From: Marinoscillum sp.
GTDB taxonomy: Bacteria; Bacteroidota; Bacteroidia; Cytophagales; Cyclobacteriaceae
NCBI GenBank assembly: GCA_024305105.1
Contig: JAMWZA010000039.1
Location: 1-38,421 of the forward strand
Reading direction: 5' to 3'
DNA length: 38,421 nt
Shown: positions 1 to 8,724 of the stretch, in pieces
Position numbering within the stretch: the first letter of the stretch is position 1
How the letters are laid out: each line of letters opens with the position of its first letter
Made by a program: the position numbers and the translations under genes
Notes under the pieces: generated by a model
What the model saw: the letters and a program-made list of their open reading frames with translations, nothing else
What the model was told of the DNA's origin: nothing
Database searches by the model: none

Positions 1-1
1 G

Positions 2-646
2 GAGTATCATGCCTTTCAGTATACAGACAATTTTGATCCAGCAGATCCAGCAATGGGCAGAATGAAGCCAATAGCACCCAGCTTGCAAATCGATAGCACA
101 TTTAGTTTTTCAGGCGAGATTGAACAAACAGTTATTTATCGTTTCTATTTAGTTCAGGACGATACACTCTCACAGACAGCTATCACGCTTTTGAGTGTGC
201 CAGAGTACTACCCGGAGTTTAGGCGGATAGAAGAGCTTGTTCCACCCCTTACCTACATCACTACTGAGACAGAGATTAAGACACTTAAAGGAAAGATGGG
301 TAAGAGTACGTTTGAAAACTTTTGGGTCAACACGTATGGGTCCAGATTCAGAGCTAAATCAGCGATTAAAAACTTCTATGATCAAGTAGAAAAGGTCAAC
401 GGACTATTCACGGACTACAAGCAAGGTTGGAAAACAGACCGAGGCGTCATTTATTTGATTTTCGGGAAACCTGACCAGGTTTTTAGGTCTGAGCGTGAAG
501 AGGTCTGGAAATATATTAGCGGCGTGGAATTTGAATTCATCAGGATTTCAACTCTCTTTACACCTTCAATGTACACGCTGAAGCGTGATCGCTCCTATGA
601 GCAAACATGGTATAACCGAGTGGGAGAATTAAGAAAGGGAATGTAA
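2..646 (+). CDS. GWxTD domain-containing protein (C-terminal part, cut by window start)
   Basis: The reading frame is already open at base 2, so the gene begins before the window; the ATG at 53 is internal. The name-giving GWKTDRG sequence is followed by VIYLIFGKPDQV, the hallmark of the GWxTD domain, which is found mainly in Bacteroidota and Acidobacteria and has no settled function. Full members are usually secreted or periplasmic proteins of about 400-500 residues, so roughly the last 215 residues are present here. The stop TAA shares one base with the ATG of rlmB (TAATG), so the two are probably translated together. No function beyond family membership can be given. Confidence 0.85.
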   Translation, partial: EYHAFQYTDNFDPADPAMGRMKPIAPSLQIDSTFSFSGEIEQTVIYRFYLVQDDTLSQTAITLLSVPEYYPEFRRIEELVPPLTYITTETEIKTLKGKMGKSTFENFWVNTYGSRFRAKSAIKNFYDQVEKVNGLFTDYKQGWKTDRGVIYLIFGKPDQVFRSEREEVWKYISGVEFEFIRISTLFTPSMYTLKRDRSYEQTWYNRVGELRKGM

Positions 647-1392
647 TGGCTGATAAAAAGTTTGAAAACCTTATTTACGGAATAAGGTCTGTGATTGAAA
701 CGATTCATTCAGGGAAGGATTTGGAGAAGGTTTTTGTCCAAAAAGGTCTGAAAGGAGAGTTGGTCAAGGAACTTCTCGGTTTATTGCACCAACATAAAAT
801 TCCGTTATCAACCGTTCCGGTTGAGAAGATTAATCGGTTTACCAGAAAAAATCATCAGGGAGTTGTCGCTTTTGTCTCTCCAGTTCAGTATCACAATATT
901 GATCACGTGCTGCCAGCCATTTTCGAAAATCGAAAGGTACCACTTATCCTTGTTTTAGATCGAGTGACAGATGTTCGGAATTTTGGAGGCATCGCCAGAA
1001 CTGCTGAATGCATGGGAGTGGACGCCATTCTGATACCAACAAAAAATAGTGCTCAGATTAACGCAGATGCTATTAAAACCTCTGCTGGAGCGCTTAATTT
1101 CATTCCAGTTTGTAGAGAGGCTAATTTCAAACAAGCCCTTCAGTTTTTGAAGGATTCAGGGTTGCAGCTTGTGGCTAGTACGGAGAAGTCCGATGCATTT
1201 TTTCAAGACATTGACTTAATGGGCCCTACGGCTATTTTAATGGGTTCAGAAGATGAAGGAATCTCACCTGCTTATCTGGAGATGACAGATAAGCAAGTAA
1301 GAATCCCGATAACTGGTGAAATAGAGTCGCTTAATGTGGCCGCAGCAACAGCGATGGCACTTTATGAAGTGAACCGTCAGCGCTTTATATAA
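646..1392 (+). CDS. rlmB: 23S rRNA (guanosine-2'-O-)-methyltransferase RlmB (SpoU/TrmH family)
   Basis: This is a 248-aa SpoU-family methyltransferase of normal RlmB length. An N-terminal substrate-binding domain (about 1-75; ENLIYGIRSVIETI) is followed by the knotted SPOUT domain. The three SpoU motifs are visible: LDRVTDVRNFGGIARTAE near residue 105, ILMGSEDEGIS near 198, and IPITGEIESLNVAAATAMAL near 220. RlmB methylates the 2'-OH of G2251 in the 23S rRNA P-loop using SAM; the precise target is inferred from family membership, and another SpoU rRNA 2'-O-methyltransferase is the alternative. The gene starts inside the stop of the preceding GWxTD gene and its last 8 bases overlap the convergent manC. 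Confidence 0.9.
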   Translation: MADKKFENLIYGIRSVIETIHSGKDLEKVFVQKGLKGELVKELLGLLHQHKIPLSTVPVEKINRFTRKNHQGVVAFVSPVQYHNIDHVLPAIFENRKVPLILVLDRVTDVRNFGGIARTAECMGVDAILIPTKNSAQINADAIKTSAGALNFIPVCREANFKQALQFLKDSGLQLVASTEKSDAFFQDIDLMGPTAILMGSEDEGISPAYLEMTDKQVRIPITGEIESLNVAAATAMALYEVNRQRFI

Positions 1393-2455
1393 GCTTGTCT
1401 CCTTTTTGCTCTTTGATGTCGCTTACGAACTCGCGGAATATGCCAGAATCTTCTTTACGACAGATCAGTAGCACATCATCGAAATCAGCAACGAGATAAC
1501 CTTCTAGGCCTTCCGTAACGATAAGCCGTTTACTTTTGCTGAGAACGTAATTATTCCTTGAATTGTAAGACATCACATCGCCTTCGAATACATTCTCGTT
1601 AGTGTCTTTTTCTTTGATTTCATGAAGTGCGTTCCATGACCCCAGATCCGACCACCCAAAATCGCCCAGAACAACGCTGACATGTTCAGCTTTTTCCATG
1701 ATTGCATAATCAATGGAGACGCTTTTGCTGATAGAATAGGCGCTTTTAATAAAAGCTGATTCCTTTTCTGTAAAGTAGTAGTCTTCGCCTTCATCGAAAG
1801 TTTCGGCAAGTTCTGATTGATACTTTTCAAAAGCCGAAATAATGGCTTTTACACTCCAAACAAAAATTCCAGCATTCCAGACAAAGTCTCCACTTTCCAG
1901 GAATTTTTGGGCAAGATCCAATTCTGGTTTCTCAGTGAAAGTTTTAACTTTTTTTAGAGGTTGTTCACTTTCTATGAACTGAATGTATCCATAGCCAGTT
2001 TCAGGACGGTTGGGCTCTATTCCAATGGTAATGAGTTGCTCATCTCCAGCGCCTTCTGCAGCTGTATTGACGACTTCCAGGAACTGCTCCTCTTTAAAAA
2101 TCACATGATCAGAAGGCAGGATGACCATTACAGCATTGGGGTCTTTCTTTTTGATTTTATAGGCAGCATAGGCGATACATGGTGCCGTGTTTCTTTTCGT
2201 GGGCTCCAGGAGGATGTTTTCAGCGTTGAGTTCTGGTAACTGTTCTGCTAAGAGGTCGCTATATATTTCGTTGGAAACAATCCAAATGTTCTCGTTTGGA
2301 ACAGTAGAAGAAAACCGATCGTACGTCATTTGAAGTAATGATCTACCCGTTCCTAACGCATCAATAAATTGTTTCGGTTTAGTGTTTCTGCTATAAGGCC
2401 AGAATCTTGTTCCCGTGCCTCCTGCCATTATCACTACGTGTAAATTCTTGTTCAT
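1385..2455 (-). CDS. manC: Mannose-1-phosphate guanylyltransferase
   Basis: This is a 356-aa nucleotidyltransferase that makes GDP-mannose from mannose-1-phosphate and GTP, for fucose or mannose incorporation into surface glycans. The N-terminal VIMAGGTGTRFWPYSR signature loop, ILPSDHVI, FTEKPE and WNAGIFVW are all present. It lacks the C-terminal phosphomannose isomerase domain of bifunctional enzymes, as is common in Bacteroidota. I take the ATG at 2455 (MNKNLHVVIMAGG) as the start. The frame stays open 35 codons further upstream, but that stretch is unlike the family and runs over a TATATTTG promoter box. The gene is convergent with rlmB (8-nt overlap) and divergent from recQ. Confidence 0.9.
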   Translation of the reverse strand: MNKNLHVVIMAGGTGTRFWPYSRNTKPKQFIDALGTGRSLLQMTYDRFSSTVPNENIWIVSNEIYSDLLAEQLPELNAENILLEPTKRNTAPCIAYAAYKIKKKDPNAVMVILPSDHVIFKEEQFLEVVNTAAEGAGDEQLITIGIEPNRPETGYGYIQFIESEQPLKKVKTFTEKPELDLAQKFLESGDFVWNAGIFVWSVKAIISAFEKYQSELAETFDEGEDYYFTEKESAFIKSAYSISKSVSIDYAIMEKAEHVSVVLGDFGWSDLGSWNALHEIKEKDTNENVFEGDVMSYNSRNNYVLSKSKRLIVTEGLEGYLVADFDDVLLICRKEDSGIFREFVSDIKEQKGDKLI

Positions 2456-2497
2456 AATATTTCTTAAGGAAATCTGCCTCTTGTGATTTATTTTACG

Positions 2498-2505
2498 CAA
2501 ATATA
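2498..2505 (-). promoter_or_regulatory. Candidate Bacteroidota -7 box for manC
   Basis: On the minus strand this reads TATATTTG, an exact match to the Bacteroidota housekeeping -7 consensus TAnnTTTG, 42 nt upstream of the chosen manC ATG. I do not see a TTG at the usual 17-23 nt spacing upstream, so support rests on the -7 element and its position. Confidence 0.35.
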
Positions 2506-2622
2506 GTGATTTCATCAACCTGGCGGCATTGCCAATATCACTTGAAAAAATAGGCTGCAAGCCTGATGGTCTGTTGTTTATTTTATGTAAATTATAGAAA
2601 GGTTTAAGAATTTATTGTGAAG

Positions 2623-4803
2623 ATGGAAATAGGCACTGACAATTTGCTGAAAGGTACCTTGAAAAAAGTGTTTGGATATGATACTTTTAGAGGTACGCAG
2701 GAGCATATTATCCAGCAGGTAATGGATGGCAGAAATACGTTTGTCATTATGCCAACTGGTGCTGGGAAGTCATTATGTTACCAGCTGCCTGCAATCGTTA
2801 AAGATGGTACGGCTATAGTCATTTCACCATTGATTGCTTTGATGAAAAATCAAGTGGATCAAATGAATGCTGTTGGTGTCAATGCTAAGTTTTTGAACAG
2901 CACGCTAAGTAAAGGAGAGATCACAAAAGTCAAAAAGGAAACTTTAGCTGGAGAAGTGAAGCTGCTGTATGTTGCGCCTGAGTCCCTTACTAAAGAGTCA
3001 AATATTGATTTCCTTAGGCAAGCAAACATTTCATTTGTTGCAGTAGATGAAGCCCACTGTATTTCAGAATGGGGACATGATTTCCGGCCAGAGTATAGAC
3101 GTATCAAAAGCATCATCAAAGATTTGGGAGATATTCCGATTGTCGCCCTGACTGCTACAGCCACCCCAAAAGTGCAGCAGGATATCAAGAAAAACCTGGA
3201 AATGGAAGAGGCTGGAGTCCACAAGAGCTCTTTCAATAGAACGAATCTCATATATGAGGTTAAACCCAAAAAACAGGCGAAAAAGCAATTAGTTAAGTTT
3301 GTTAAGGAACACAAAGGCGAGTCAGGTATCGTTTATTGCCTCAGCCGAAAAAAGGTAGAGGAAATTGCAGAATTCCTGAAAGTGAATGGTGTGAATGCGG
3401 CGGCATACCATGCAGGAATGGAAGCCAATGTACGGATGAAAAATCAAGATGGGTTCCTAAATGAAGATATTGACGTGATCGTAGCAACCATTGCATTCGG
3501 AATGGGAATCGATAAGCCTGATGTACGTTTTGTTGTTCATTACGATGCACCTAAATCTATTGAAGGATATTATCAGGAAACCGGGCGAGCTGGAAGAGAC
3601 GGGATCATGAGCAAGGTGATCATGTTCTACAGCTATAATGATATTCTGAAACTAGAGAAGTTTAACAAGGACAAATCCGTTACAGAGCGTGAGAATGCAA
3701 AAGTTTTACTGGAAGAGGTAGCGCTTTATGCTGAATCTGCGGTTTGTCGTCGCAAGCAGCTATTGCACTATTTTGGCGAGGAATGGAAAGTAGAAAACTG
3801 CGAAGCATGTGATAATTGTTTGCACGCTCGTCAGCGATTTGAGAGTACAGACCTTGTCAAAAAAGTAATCGAAGCTGTGCAGCAAACAGAGGAGCGATTT
3901 GATATGAATCACCTGGCCAGCCTTTTGGTTGGTAAGAAAACCGAGCACATCTTGAGCTACAGTCATGATAAATTAGATGCTTTTGGCACTGGGAAGGATC
4001 ATGATGAACATTTTTGGAGGTCCATTATTCGTCAAACCTTATTAAACGAATTCATCAAGAAGGACATAGAAAATCCTGGAGTATTTCACCTCACCCAGAA
4101 AGGAATAAGCTTCTTAGTAGATCCCTTCAAAGTGGAGATGGTGAAGGACCATGAGTATGAAACCGAGGGTGAAGAGGAGGAAATCGAAAAAGAAACCATT
4201 AATACAACAGCCTACGACAAGACGCTATATGACATGATCAAAGGCCTTCGTAAGAAGGTTGCGAAAGAAAAAGACCTACCTCCTTATGTCATTTTTCAGG
4301 AACCATCTATGGAAGAAATGGCTACCCTGTATCCAACCACCATGGATGATTTAATAAAAATTGTTGGTGTCGGAGAAAGTAAGGCGCGTAAGTTCGGTAA
4401 GCCATTCTTAACCATGATCGAGAAATACGTGGATGAGAATGACATCATCACTGCCTCGGACGTTTTGGTGAAATCGGCAGGAGCAAAATCTAAGAATAAA
4501 ATTTTCATCATTCAGCAAATAGACAGACAGATCGATCTGGAAGAAATAGCCGAAACTAAAGACATGAAATATGAAGATCTCATCAAAGAGATTGAGAATA
4601 TTTGTTTTGCCGGCACTAAATTAAATCTTGACTACTACATTGATCACGTACTTGATGATGACCGTCAGGATGACATTATTGATTATTTCATGACGGCAGA
4701 GACGGATAATATTAAAGAGGCCATGGAAGAGCTGGGAGAGTATTATTCAGAAGATGAAGTTCGCTTGATGCGAATTAAATTTATGTCCGAACACGCTCAT
4801 TAA
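2623..4803 (+). CDS. recQ: ATP-dependent DNA helicase RecQ
   Basis: This is a 726-aa SF2 3'-5' DNA helicase acting in recombination and fork repair. The helicase core shows motif 0 (FGYDTFRGTQEHII), Walker A (MPTGAGKSLCYQLP), DEAH with the RecQ aromatic loop (VDEAHCISEWGHDFRPEY), TATAT and motif VI (YYQETGRAGRDG). The RecQ-Ct zinc site is C-x16-C-x2-C-x2-C around residues 375-398, followed by a winged helix. An HRDC domain (about 530-605) lies after an acidic linker, with a further C-terminal helical extension as in other Bacteroidota RecQ. The start may be GTG 2617 or ATG 2623; I chose the ATG. The gene is divergent from manC. Function is well supported by motifs. Confidence 0.95.
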   Translation: MEIGTDNLLKGTLKKVFGYDTFRGTQEHIIQQVMDGRNTFVIMPTGAGKSLCYQLPAIVKDGTAIVISPLIALMKNQVDQMNAVGVNAKFLNSTLSKGEITKVKKETLAGEVKLLYVAPESLTKESNIDFLRQANISFVAVDEAHCISEWGHDFRPEYRRIKSIIKDLGDIPIVALTATATPKVQQDIKKNLEMEEAGVHKSSFNRTNLIYEVKPKKQAKKQLVKFVKEHKGESGIVYCLSRKKVEEIAEFLKVNGVNAAAYHAGMEANVRMKNQDGFLNEDIDVIVATIAFGMGIDKPDVRFVVHYDAPKSIEGYYQETGRAGRDGIMSKVIMFYSYNDILKLEKFNKDKSVTERENAKVLLEEVALYAESAVCRRKQLLHYFGEEWKVENCEACDNCLHARQRFESTDLVKKVIEAVQQTEERFDMNHLASLLVGKKTEHILSYSHDKLDAFGTGKDHDEHFWRSIIRQTLLNEFIKKDIENPGVFHLTQKGISFLVDPFKVEMVKDHEYETEGEEEEIEKETINTTAYDKTLYDMIKGLRKKVAKEKDLPPYVIFQEPSMEEMATLYPTTMDDLIKIVGVGESKARKFGKPFLTMIEKYVDENDIITASDVLVKSAGAKSKNKIFIIQQIDRQIDLEEIAETKDMKYEDLIKEIENICFAGTKLNLDYYIDHVLDDDRQDDIIDYFMTAETDNIKEAMEELGEYYSEDEVRLMRIKFMSEHAH

Positions 4804-4849
4804 TTTCATTTTAATTCTTTCGTTGTAGAGGAGGTGATGAATTACTTTC

Positions 4850-4857
4850 TATTTTTG
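4850..4857 (+). promoter_or_regulatory. Candidate Bacteroidota -7 box for purD
   Basis: TATTTTTG matches TAnnTTTG and lies 34 nt before the purD ATG in the 88-nt gap after recQ. A TTG at 4823-4825 sits 24 nt upstream, one base more than the usual -33/-7 spacing. The position suggests purD is transcribed from its own promoter rather than only from recQ. Confidence 0.45.
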
Positions 4858-4891
4858 AATCTGTTTTTAAATAGGATAGTAAATCATCATC

Positions 4892-6178
4892 ATGAAAATA
4901 CTCGTCATTGGTTCCGGAGGAAGAGAACATGCGCTGAGTTGGAAGCTAGCACAAAGCCCTAAATGTGATCAATTATTCATCGCTCCCGGAAATGGAGGTA
5001 CTGGCGAAATAGCCACAAATCTAGAGATCAATCTCAAAAACCATCAAGAAGTAATTGATGCAGTAGTCGAATACCACATTGATATGGTTGTGGTCGGTCC
5101 GGAGGATCCCCTGGTAAATGGGTTAGTTGATGATCTGAAAGCTCAGGAAAACCTGAAGGATTTACTGATAGTAGGCCCAGGAAAAACCGGAGCTGTACTG
5201 GAAGGTAGTAAGCAGGTAGCTAAAGATTTCATGAAAAAATATGGAGTTCCAACTGCTGCAGCGGAAGTGTTTGATGAAGAAACTATTGAGCAAGGGTATA
5301 AGTTTCTTGAATCTTTGAAACCACCTTATGTGCTGAAAGCGGATGGTCTTGCTGCCGGAAAGGGTGTTTTAATTACTGAAAGTCTTGAGGAGGCAAAGCA
5401 AAATCTTGATGATTTGATTTTGCATAAGAAATTTGGAGACGCTAGTGCCAAAGTTCTCATCGAAGAGTTCCTGAAAGGAATAGAGTTGTCTGTTTTTGTG
5501 CTAACTGATGGCAAGGACTATGTGATACTACCAGAGGCAAAGGATTACAAAAGAATTGGAGATGGAGATACCGGACTGAATACCGGTGGTATGGGAGCCG
5601 TTTCGCCAGTTGTGTTTGCCGATGATGAATTCATGAAAAAGGTGGAGGAGCAGGTTGTTGTTCCTACCGTTAAGGGAATTCAGGAAGAAGGAATGGATTA
5701 CTGTGGGTTTGTTTTTATAGGCTTGATGAACCAAAGTGGGGAACCGTACGTGATCGAGTACAACGTAAGAATGGGTGATCCGGAGACTGAGGTCGTTATT
5801 CCAAGGGTAAAAAATGACCTTGTAGACTTGTTAGCTGCTGCCGCGTCGGGCAAATTAGCCGGACAAAAGCTCGAGGTGGAGCCTTATACCGCAGCTACGG
5901 TAATCCTGGTTTCGGGAGGATATCCGGAAGCCTATGAAAAAGGAAAAGCCATCTTATTTAAGAAGCCTATCAAAACGGTGGTGCCTTTTCATGCAGGCAC
6001 TAAGTTGGAAGATGGTAAGTTATTGACTAATGGTGGTCGTGTGATGGCTATCACAGGTCTCGGAAAGAATATGGGTGAGGCCATTAGCCGATGTTATAAG
6101 GCTGTAGATTTAGTAGAATGGGAAGGCATGAACTACCGCAAGGACATTGGGTTTGATCTGCAAAAACTAGGTCAGTAA
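4892..6178 (+). CDS. purD: Phosphoribosylamine--glycine ligase (GAR synthetase)
   Basis: This 428-aa ATP-grasp enzyme of de novo purine synthesis joins glycine to phosphoribosylamine (step 2). The N-terminal domain opens with VIGSGGREHALSWKLAQSP. The ATP-grasp region has KADGLAAGKGVLI, a glycine-rich GLNTGGMGAVSP loop near residue 230 and EYNVRMGDPETE near 290, which carries the metal-binding Glu/Asn. The C-terminal domain (about 330-425) is complete. Its length is typical of stand-alone PurD. It is flanked by a candidate promoter at 4850 and separated from ricT by a promoter-bearing gap, so it is probably monocistronic. Confidence 0.96.
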   Translation: MKILVIGSGGREHALSWKLAQSPKCDQLFIAPGNGGTGEIATNLEINLKNHQEVIDAVVEYHIDMVVVGPEDPLVNGLVDDLKAQENLKDLLIVGPGKTGAVLEGSKQVAKDFMKKYGVPTAAAEVFDEETIEQGYKFLESLKPPYVLKADGLAAGKGVLITESLEEAKQNLDDLILHKKFGDASAKVLIEEFLKGIELSVFVLTDGKDYVILPEAKDYKRIGDGDTGLNTGGMGAVSPVVFADDEFMKKVEEQVVVPTVKGIQEEGMDYCGFVFIGLMNQSGEPYVIEYNVRMGDPETEVVIPRVKNDLVDLLAAAASGKLAGQKLEVEPYTAATVILVSGGYPEAYEKGKAILFKKPIKTVVPFHAGTKLEDGKLLTNGGRVMAITGLGKNMGEAISRCYKAVDLVEWEGMNYRKDIGFDLQKLGQ

Positions 6179-6200
6179 AATAGATGCCAACACGAATCAA

Positions 6201-6229
6201 TTGAATCTGTATCTTGTTCGTTATATTTG
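6201..6229 (+). promoter_or_regulatory. Candidate Bacteroidota promoter for ricT-gldH
   Basis: A TTG (-33 element) at 6201-6203 is followed after 18 nt by TATATTTG (6222-6229), an exact TAnnTTTG -7 box. Predicted transcription would begin around 6236, about 20 nt before the ricT ATG. Both elements and their spacing fit the Bacteroidota housekeeping sigma consensus, making this one of the best promoter calls in the window. Confidence 0.6.
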
Positions 6230-6256
6230 ATAAGTTAACAACTAAACAATTAATCC

Positions 6257-7435
6257 ATGGGGTGTGCATCGTGTAGTACGGCAGTTGGAGAAGACGGACA
6301 AGTATTAGGTTGTAAAAATAACGGTGGGTGTAGTTCAGGAGGATGCAATAAGATGAATGTGTTTGACTGGCTGTCCGATATGGAGGGACCCGCTCAGCAA
6401 TATTTTGATATAGTAGAAGTTCGCTTCAAAAACGGGCGTAAAGAATTCTTTAGAAATAACAATGACCTTGACTTAACTACTGGAGATGCAGTAGTGGTTG
6501 ACGTGCCAAATGGTCATCATGTGGGCCATGTTTCACTTCAGGGGGAGCTGGTAAGGCTTCAGATGAAGAAGCGGCATGTCAAAGATGATGATGAGATTAA
6601 GGCGGTTTATCGCATAGCGTCGCAAAAAGACCTTGATAAATTCAGAGATGTCAAAAAGCGCGAAATGCCGACTTTATACAGGACTCGGCAGATTATTCAG
6701 GATCTAAAACTTCAAATGAAGTTGACCGATATTGAGTATCAGGCGGATAATACAAAAGCCACTTTCTACTATTCTGCAGACGATCGGGTCGATTTTCGTG
6801 AATTGATCAAGCTTTTAGCGTCAGAATTTAAAATTCGGGTGGAGATGCGTCAGATAAGTCTGAGGCAAGAAGCAGGAAGACTTGGGGGTATTGGCTCATG
6901 TGGTAGAGAACTTTGCTGTTCTACGTGGCTGGGTGAATTTAAAAGTGTAAGTACACAGGCTGCTCGATACCAAAACCTCTCGCTAAATCCTAGCAAGCTT
7001 TCAGGTCAATGTGGTCGATTAAAGTGTTGTCTAAACTATGAGTTGGACACTTACATGGATGCTCTGAAGGATATTCCGGATGTGAATAGACCTCTGGAGA
7101 CTCAGCAGGGATTGGCTAAACTCCAGAAAACGGATATTTTCAGAAAGATCATGTGGTTTGGGTACGACAGTGAAAATACGTGGTATCCATTGGATGTCAA
7201 GCGTGTCCATGAAATCCTGGAGATGAACAAGAAAGGCAATAAACCGGTGACGCTTGCGGAGGATGTGGTAGATGATGTTCAGGAGGACGCTGGCCTTAAC
7301 AGTGACTTGATCGCCATGGATAAGAAATTCTCCAAGGGGCAAAAGAAAAACAAGAAGAAGCGTAACAAACGCAAGTTCAATAAAAACCGCAGAAAAGATC
7401 AGGGCAACCGGCCTAATAATAAGAAGGATAATTAA
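6257..7435 (+). CDS. ricT: PSP1 domain protein, RicT/YaaT-like
   Basis: This is a 392-aa PSP1 (RicT/YaaT) family protein. In Bacillus, RicT with RicA and RicF forms an iron-sulfur complex affecting RNase Y-dependent mRNA maturation and sporulation; the role in Bacteroidota is not established. The N-terminus is cysteine-rich, with CASC, C20, and C25/C30 in a Gly-Ser-rich stretch. The PSP1 core contains the conserved GSCGRELCC and GQCGRLKCC motifs near residues 215 and 254. The C-terminal 40 residues are a Lys/Arg/Asn-rich, probably disordered tail that could bind RNA. It is followed after 4 nt by gldH, a pairing seen in other Bacteroidota, and has a good promoter upstream. Confidence 0.88.
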   Translation: MGCASCSTAVGEDGQVLGCKNNGGCSSGGCNKMNVFDWLSDMEGPAQQYFDIVEVRFKNGRKEFFRNNNDLDLTTGDAVVVDVPNGHHVGHVSLQGELVRLQMKKRHVKDDDEIKAVYRIASQKDLDKFRDVKKREMPTLYRTRQIIQDLKLQMKLTDIEYQADNTKATFYYSADDRVDFRELIKLLASEFKIRVEMRQISLRQEAGRLGGIGSCGRELCCSTWLGEFKSVSTQAARYQNLSLNPSKLSGQCGRLKCCLNYELDTYMDALKDIPDVNRPLETQQGLAKLQKTDIFRKIMWFGYDSENTWYPLDVKRVHEILEMNKKGNKPVTLAEDVVDDVQEDAGLNSDLIAMDKKFSKGQKKNKKKRNKRKFNKNRRKDQGNRPNNKKDN

Positions 7436-7439
7436 GGAG

Positions 7440-7913
7440 ATGAAAGGTTTATCTATTGTAGTTGTTAGTGTTTTACTTCTTGTCGGATGTGATGTCAATC
7501 GCGTTTACGAGGATAATGTGGATTTGGCTAATCGTGTGTGGTTGGAAGGGGATGTGACCGATTTTACTGTGGAGTTGGATGACGCTTCTGTTCCTTATAC
7601 CATTTATGCTAATGTGAGGAATAGCCATAACTATCCCTTTTACAATTTGTATTTGCAGTATGCGATAGTTGATTCCACTGGAAGAGAGGTTAAAAAAGGA
7701 CTGGAAAATCTCATATTGTTTGAGCCGAAAACAGGAGAGCCTTATGGGAGTGGGATTGGTGACGTGTTTGATCATCAGATTCCTTTTTTACAGGAATACT
7801 ATTTTCCTGATCTGGGAGAATACACCATACAACTCCAACAATACATGCGACGGGACACCCTTGAGGAGATTCATTCTGTTGGTGTTCGGGTGGAACGAGC
7901 GTTTAATGAGTAG
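7440..7913 (+). CDS. gldH: Gliding motility lipoprotein GldH
   Basis: This 157-aa lipoprotein begins with a basic/hydrophobic signal peptide ending in a lipobox (LLLVGC, Cys17), so it should be lipidated and exported. Sequence and length match GldH (for example RVWLEGD, the NVRNSHNYPFYNLYL stretch, and the conserved GEYTIQLQQYMR near the C-terminus). GldH is required for gliding in Flavobacterium johnsoniae, though its biochemical role is unknown; here it may serve gliding or simply T9SS/envelope function. It follows ricT by 4 nt with AGGAG just before the ATG. The last 11 bases overlap the tail of the interrupted DUF5995 frame on the other strand. Confidence 0.88.
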   Translation: MKGLSIVVVSVLLLVGCDVNRVYEDNVDLANRVWLEGDVTDFTVELDDASVPYTIYANVRNSHNYPFYNLYLQYAIVDSTGREVKKGLENLILFEPKTGEPYGSGIGDVFDHQIPFLQEYYFPDLGEYTIQLQQYMRRDTLEEIHSVGVRVERAFNE

Positions 7914-8106
7914 GAGCTATTTTCTGTCTGATCATTTCAGATTTCTGATTCAATATTCGAATATTTTCTGCGACATCTTTCTTTTGACCCCACCTGATAA
8001 AGCCGACTATCATGCGCATTATCATTCCCGGATTGACAATTCCTGACCCAAAATTAGTTACCCTTCCATCCAGTTGATTGATGTATTCAGAATGATCACT
8101 CGCAGG
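7903..8106 (-). pseudogene. In-frame C-terminal continuation of the DUF5995 gene beyond a TGA stop
   Basis: After the TGA at 8107-8109 the same frame stays open for 67 more codons, to TAA at 7903-7905. The encoded sequence looks like protein and resembles the usual end of DUF5995 members: a short helix with an LDGRV segment, then G-x-G-I-V-N-P, a hydrophobic run and a K/R-E/N-rich last helix. The upstream gene ends right after the family's ARDGAW motif, which in homologues I recall is followed by an LD-x-x-V...P region of this kind. The simplest reading is a recent nonsense change, or a sequencing error, in a once longer gene. Programmed UGA readthrough is possible but less likely. Confidence 0.55.
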
Positions 8107-8688
8107 TCAATCAGCCAGATCCTGAGCGACTTGCCAGGCGCCATCTCGAGCGATATTCATCGAGAAATCCGAGATCGCCTCATCCAGATTGCCTGAAACC
8201 CAGTCTACTACTTTCATCAAAGGCCAAATTTCAGCGAGCTCATTCTGGACCTGATTTACTAAAGCGGCTAGAACGGTGTTTATTTTGAAAAAGTCATTTT
8301 TTAATTCACGAATATCAGTTCCAGAAGACACTTGAGCAGCTGCGATTCCCAAATCAAGGTTAATGTGCGCATTCATACCTAAGAACAAATGCTGAAGAAC
8401 GATCAGGCGATTATTGGCTCCACCATCAAGTGCTAATTTCCAAGAATTGGTACAGAAAGCTCCTTCCCCAAAATGGTCATAAGCAGTAAGATACCGGTTA
8501 GCGAAGATGACATCCAGCTTTTCCATGCGTGAATTGTCATCAAAGTACCCTTCTTCAATATGATCTTTAACAGATTGAGTCACCTTCCTATACAATGCTG
8601 GGAAATAGCCTAAGCTACTCTTGGAGTCAATGTTTTGTTGGATGATTTCATCCAAACGTTCAAGAACTTCGTCAATGGAATTGCACAT
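8107..8688 (-). CDS. DUF5995 family protein, probably truncated by a nonsense codon
   Basis: This is a 193-aa soluble helical protein. Recognisable DUF5995 features are FPALYRKVTQSVKDHI near residue 28, an FANRYLTAYDHF segment, HLFLGMNAHINLDLGIAAAQ near 105-125 (conserved His/Asn/Asp that look like a possible metal or active site), a DFFKINTVLA helix and FSMNIARDGAWQVA near the end. The family has no known function. It normally extends some 50-70 residues past the ARDGAW motif; here a TGA stops it, and the missing part is readable in the same frame (7903-8106). It lies 36 nt after the large helicase gene, probably in the same transcript. Whether the short product is functional cannot be told. 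Confidence 0.8.
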   Translation of the reverse strand: MCNSIDEVLERLDEIIQQNIDSKSSLGYFPALYRKVTQSVKDHIEEGYFDDNSRMEKLDVIFANRYLTAYDHFGEGAFCTNSWKLALDGGANNRLIVLQHLFLGMNAHINLDLGIAAAQVSSGTDIRELKNDFFKINTVLAALVNQVQNELAEIWPLMKVVDWVSGNLDEAISDFSMNIARDGAWQVAQDLAD

Positions 8689-8724
8689 AGTTAATCAGTT
8701 ACTTGACAAGCTAATAAAAAGTAA

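Noticed and set aside
2456-2560. N-terminal extension of ManC by 35 codons
   Set aside because: The extension does not resemble the family and covers a promoter-like box; the ATG at 2455 fits the nucleotidyltransferase N-terminus.
7669-8046. 125-codon plus-strand frame across the end of gldH and the gap
   Set aside because: It is out of frame with gldH, Cys/Phe/Arg-rich and overlaps the more convincing DUF5995 tail on the other strand.
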